From NCBI GenBank assembly GCA_050485385.1, contig JBJHBG010000173.1:1-6097 (forward strand): a DNA stretch of 6,097 nt, given 5' to 3'. The position numbers were made by a program, and so were the translations under genes. Numbering within the stretch: the first letter of the stretch is position 1; each line of letters begins with the position of its first letter. Source of the DNA: RECO01 sp050485385 (lineage in GTDB: Bacteria; Pseudomonadota; Alphaproteobacteria; Geminicoccales; Geminicoccaceae). This document shows, in pieces, positions 5,915 through 6,097 of this stretch. The notes beneath the pieces were generated by a model. That model was not told the origin of the DNA. It made no database searches and saw nothing but the letters and a program-made list of their open reading frames with translations.

Positions 5915-6097
5915 CTCAGCGCCTAGCGGTGCCGGGTTGGCGGGCACGGGCGCCCGGCCACCCACAGCCCGGGGGGGTGAGTTGGTGTGGGTGGCATTCG
6001 GGCTGACCCCCCGGGAGTGGTAGGCGGGGGGGCGGCAAAACCCCTGGCGCCGCGGCATCCTGGCCGCGCTGCCGGCGGGGTCCTGAGCCCTCCTGGC
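5915..6097. other. Non-coding leader upstream of dctQ
   Basis: No protein family can be read in any frame here; translations are proline-, arginine- and glycine-rich. The stretch carries two seven-G runs (5971-5977 and 6026-6032), the ten-base palindrome CGGGCGCCCG (5947-5956) and the interleaved inverted repeats listed separately. I cannot see a convincing -35/-10 pair. It is either the leader of the dctQM-pobA unit or the gap between a preceding dctP gene and dctQ. Confidence 0.6.
5957..6015. repeat. Two interleaved perfect inverted repeats upstream of dctQ
   Basis: Repeat A pairs GCCACCCACA (5957-5966) with TGTGGGTGGC (5986-5995), ten perfect pairs. Repeat B pairs CCCGGGGGG (5968-5976) with CCCCCCGGG (6007-6015), nine perfect pairs. 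The arms alternate A-B-A'-B', so the 5' arm of B lies in the loop of A. The two stems therefore either compete or form a pseudoknot-like fold in RNA. The one-base link between B and A arms makes a classic compact pseudoknot difficult, so competing hairpins are more likely. The position 43 bases ahead of the dctQ ATG suggests control of expression, or a stem that lowers expression of the membrane subunits relative to an upstream gene. The pairing is direct observation; the role is inference. Confidence 0.6.

Noticed and set aside
5915..6058. Extension of DctQ upstream to an ATG at 6058
   Set aside because: The added residues are low-complexity and overlie the inverted repeats; DctQ proteins normally begin just before the first membrane helix, as with the ATG at 5914.
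1..6097. CRISPR array, insertion sequence or prophage signal
   Set aside because: No regularly spaced direct repeats, transposase or integrase motifs, or terminal repeats were seen; codon use looks even across the genes.

Overview
The window is very GC-rich, tightly packed bacterial DNA. Strong third-position G/C bias in every gene, an aromatic-acid hydroxylase behind a TRAP-type transporter, and GTG starts all fit a free-living high-GC proteobacterium. An alphaproteobacterium is most likely, but no marker gene fixes the taxon.

Layout from left to right. (1) Positions 1-1299, plus strand: the 3' part of an ABC exporter with fused membrane and ATPase domains, cut by the window edge. (2) Positions 1336-2553, minus strand, convergent with the exporter: a YcaQ-family DNA glycosylase with the QxD motif of interstrand-crosslink unhooking enzymes. 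(3) Positions 2554-2825: a non-coding stretch with several short inverted repeats and one weak candidate promoter. (4) Positions 2826-5914, minus strand: a transcription unit read right to left as dctQ (small TRAP membrane subunit), dctM (large TRAP membrane subunit), then pobA (4-hydroxybenzoate 3-monooxygenase). dctQ and dctM overlap, and pobA follows after about 50 bases with a strong ribosome binding site. (5) Positions 5915-6097: non-coding leader DNA upstream of dctQ, dense in palindromes, including two perfect interleaved inverted repeats.

The TRAP-pobA unit makes functional sense. The transporter would import an aromatic carboxylate, probably 4-hydroxybenzoate or a close relative, driven by an ion gradient. 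PobA would hydroxylate it to protocatechuate for ring cleavage. The periplasmic binding protein every TRAP system needs, the pob regulator and the ring-cleavage genes are not in the window. The repair glycosylase and the ABC exporter show no visible link to this pathway.

I found no CRISPR array, mobile element, RNA gene or clearly new system. The points most worth a second look are the TRAP-pobA pairing, the altered coenzyme-binding loop of PobA, and the interleaved repeats ahead of dctQ.
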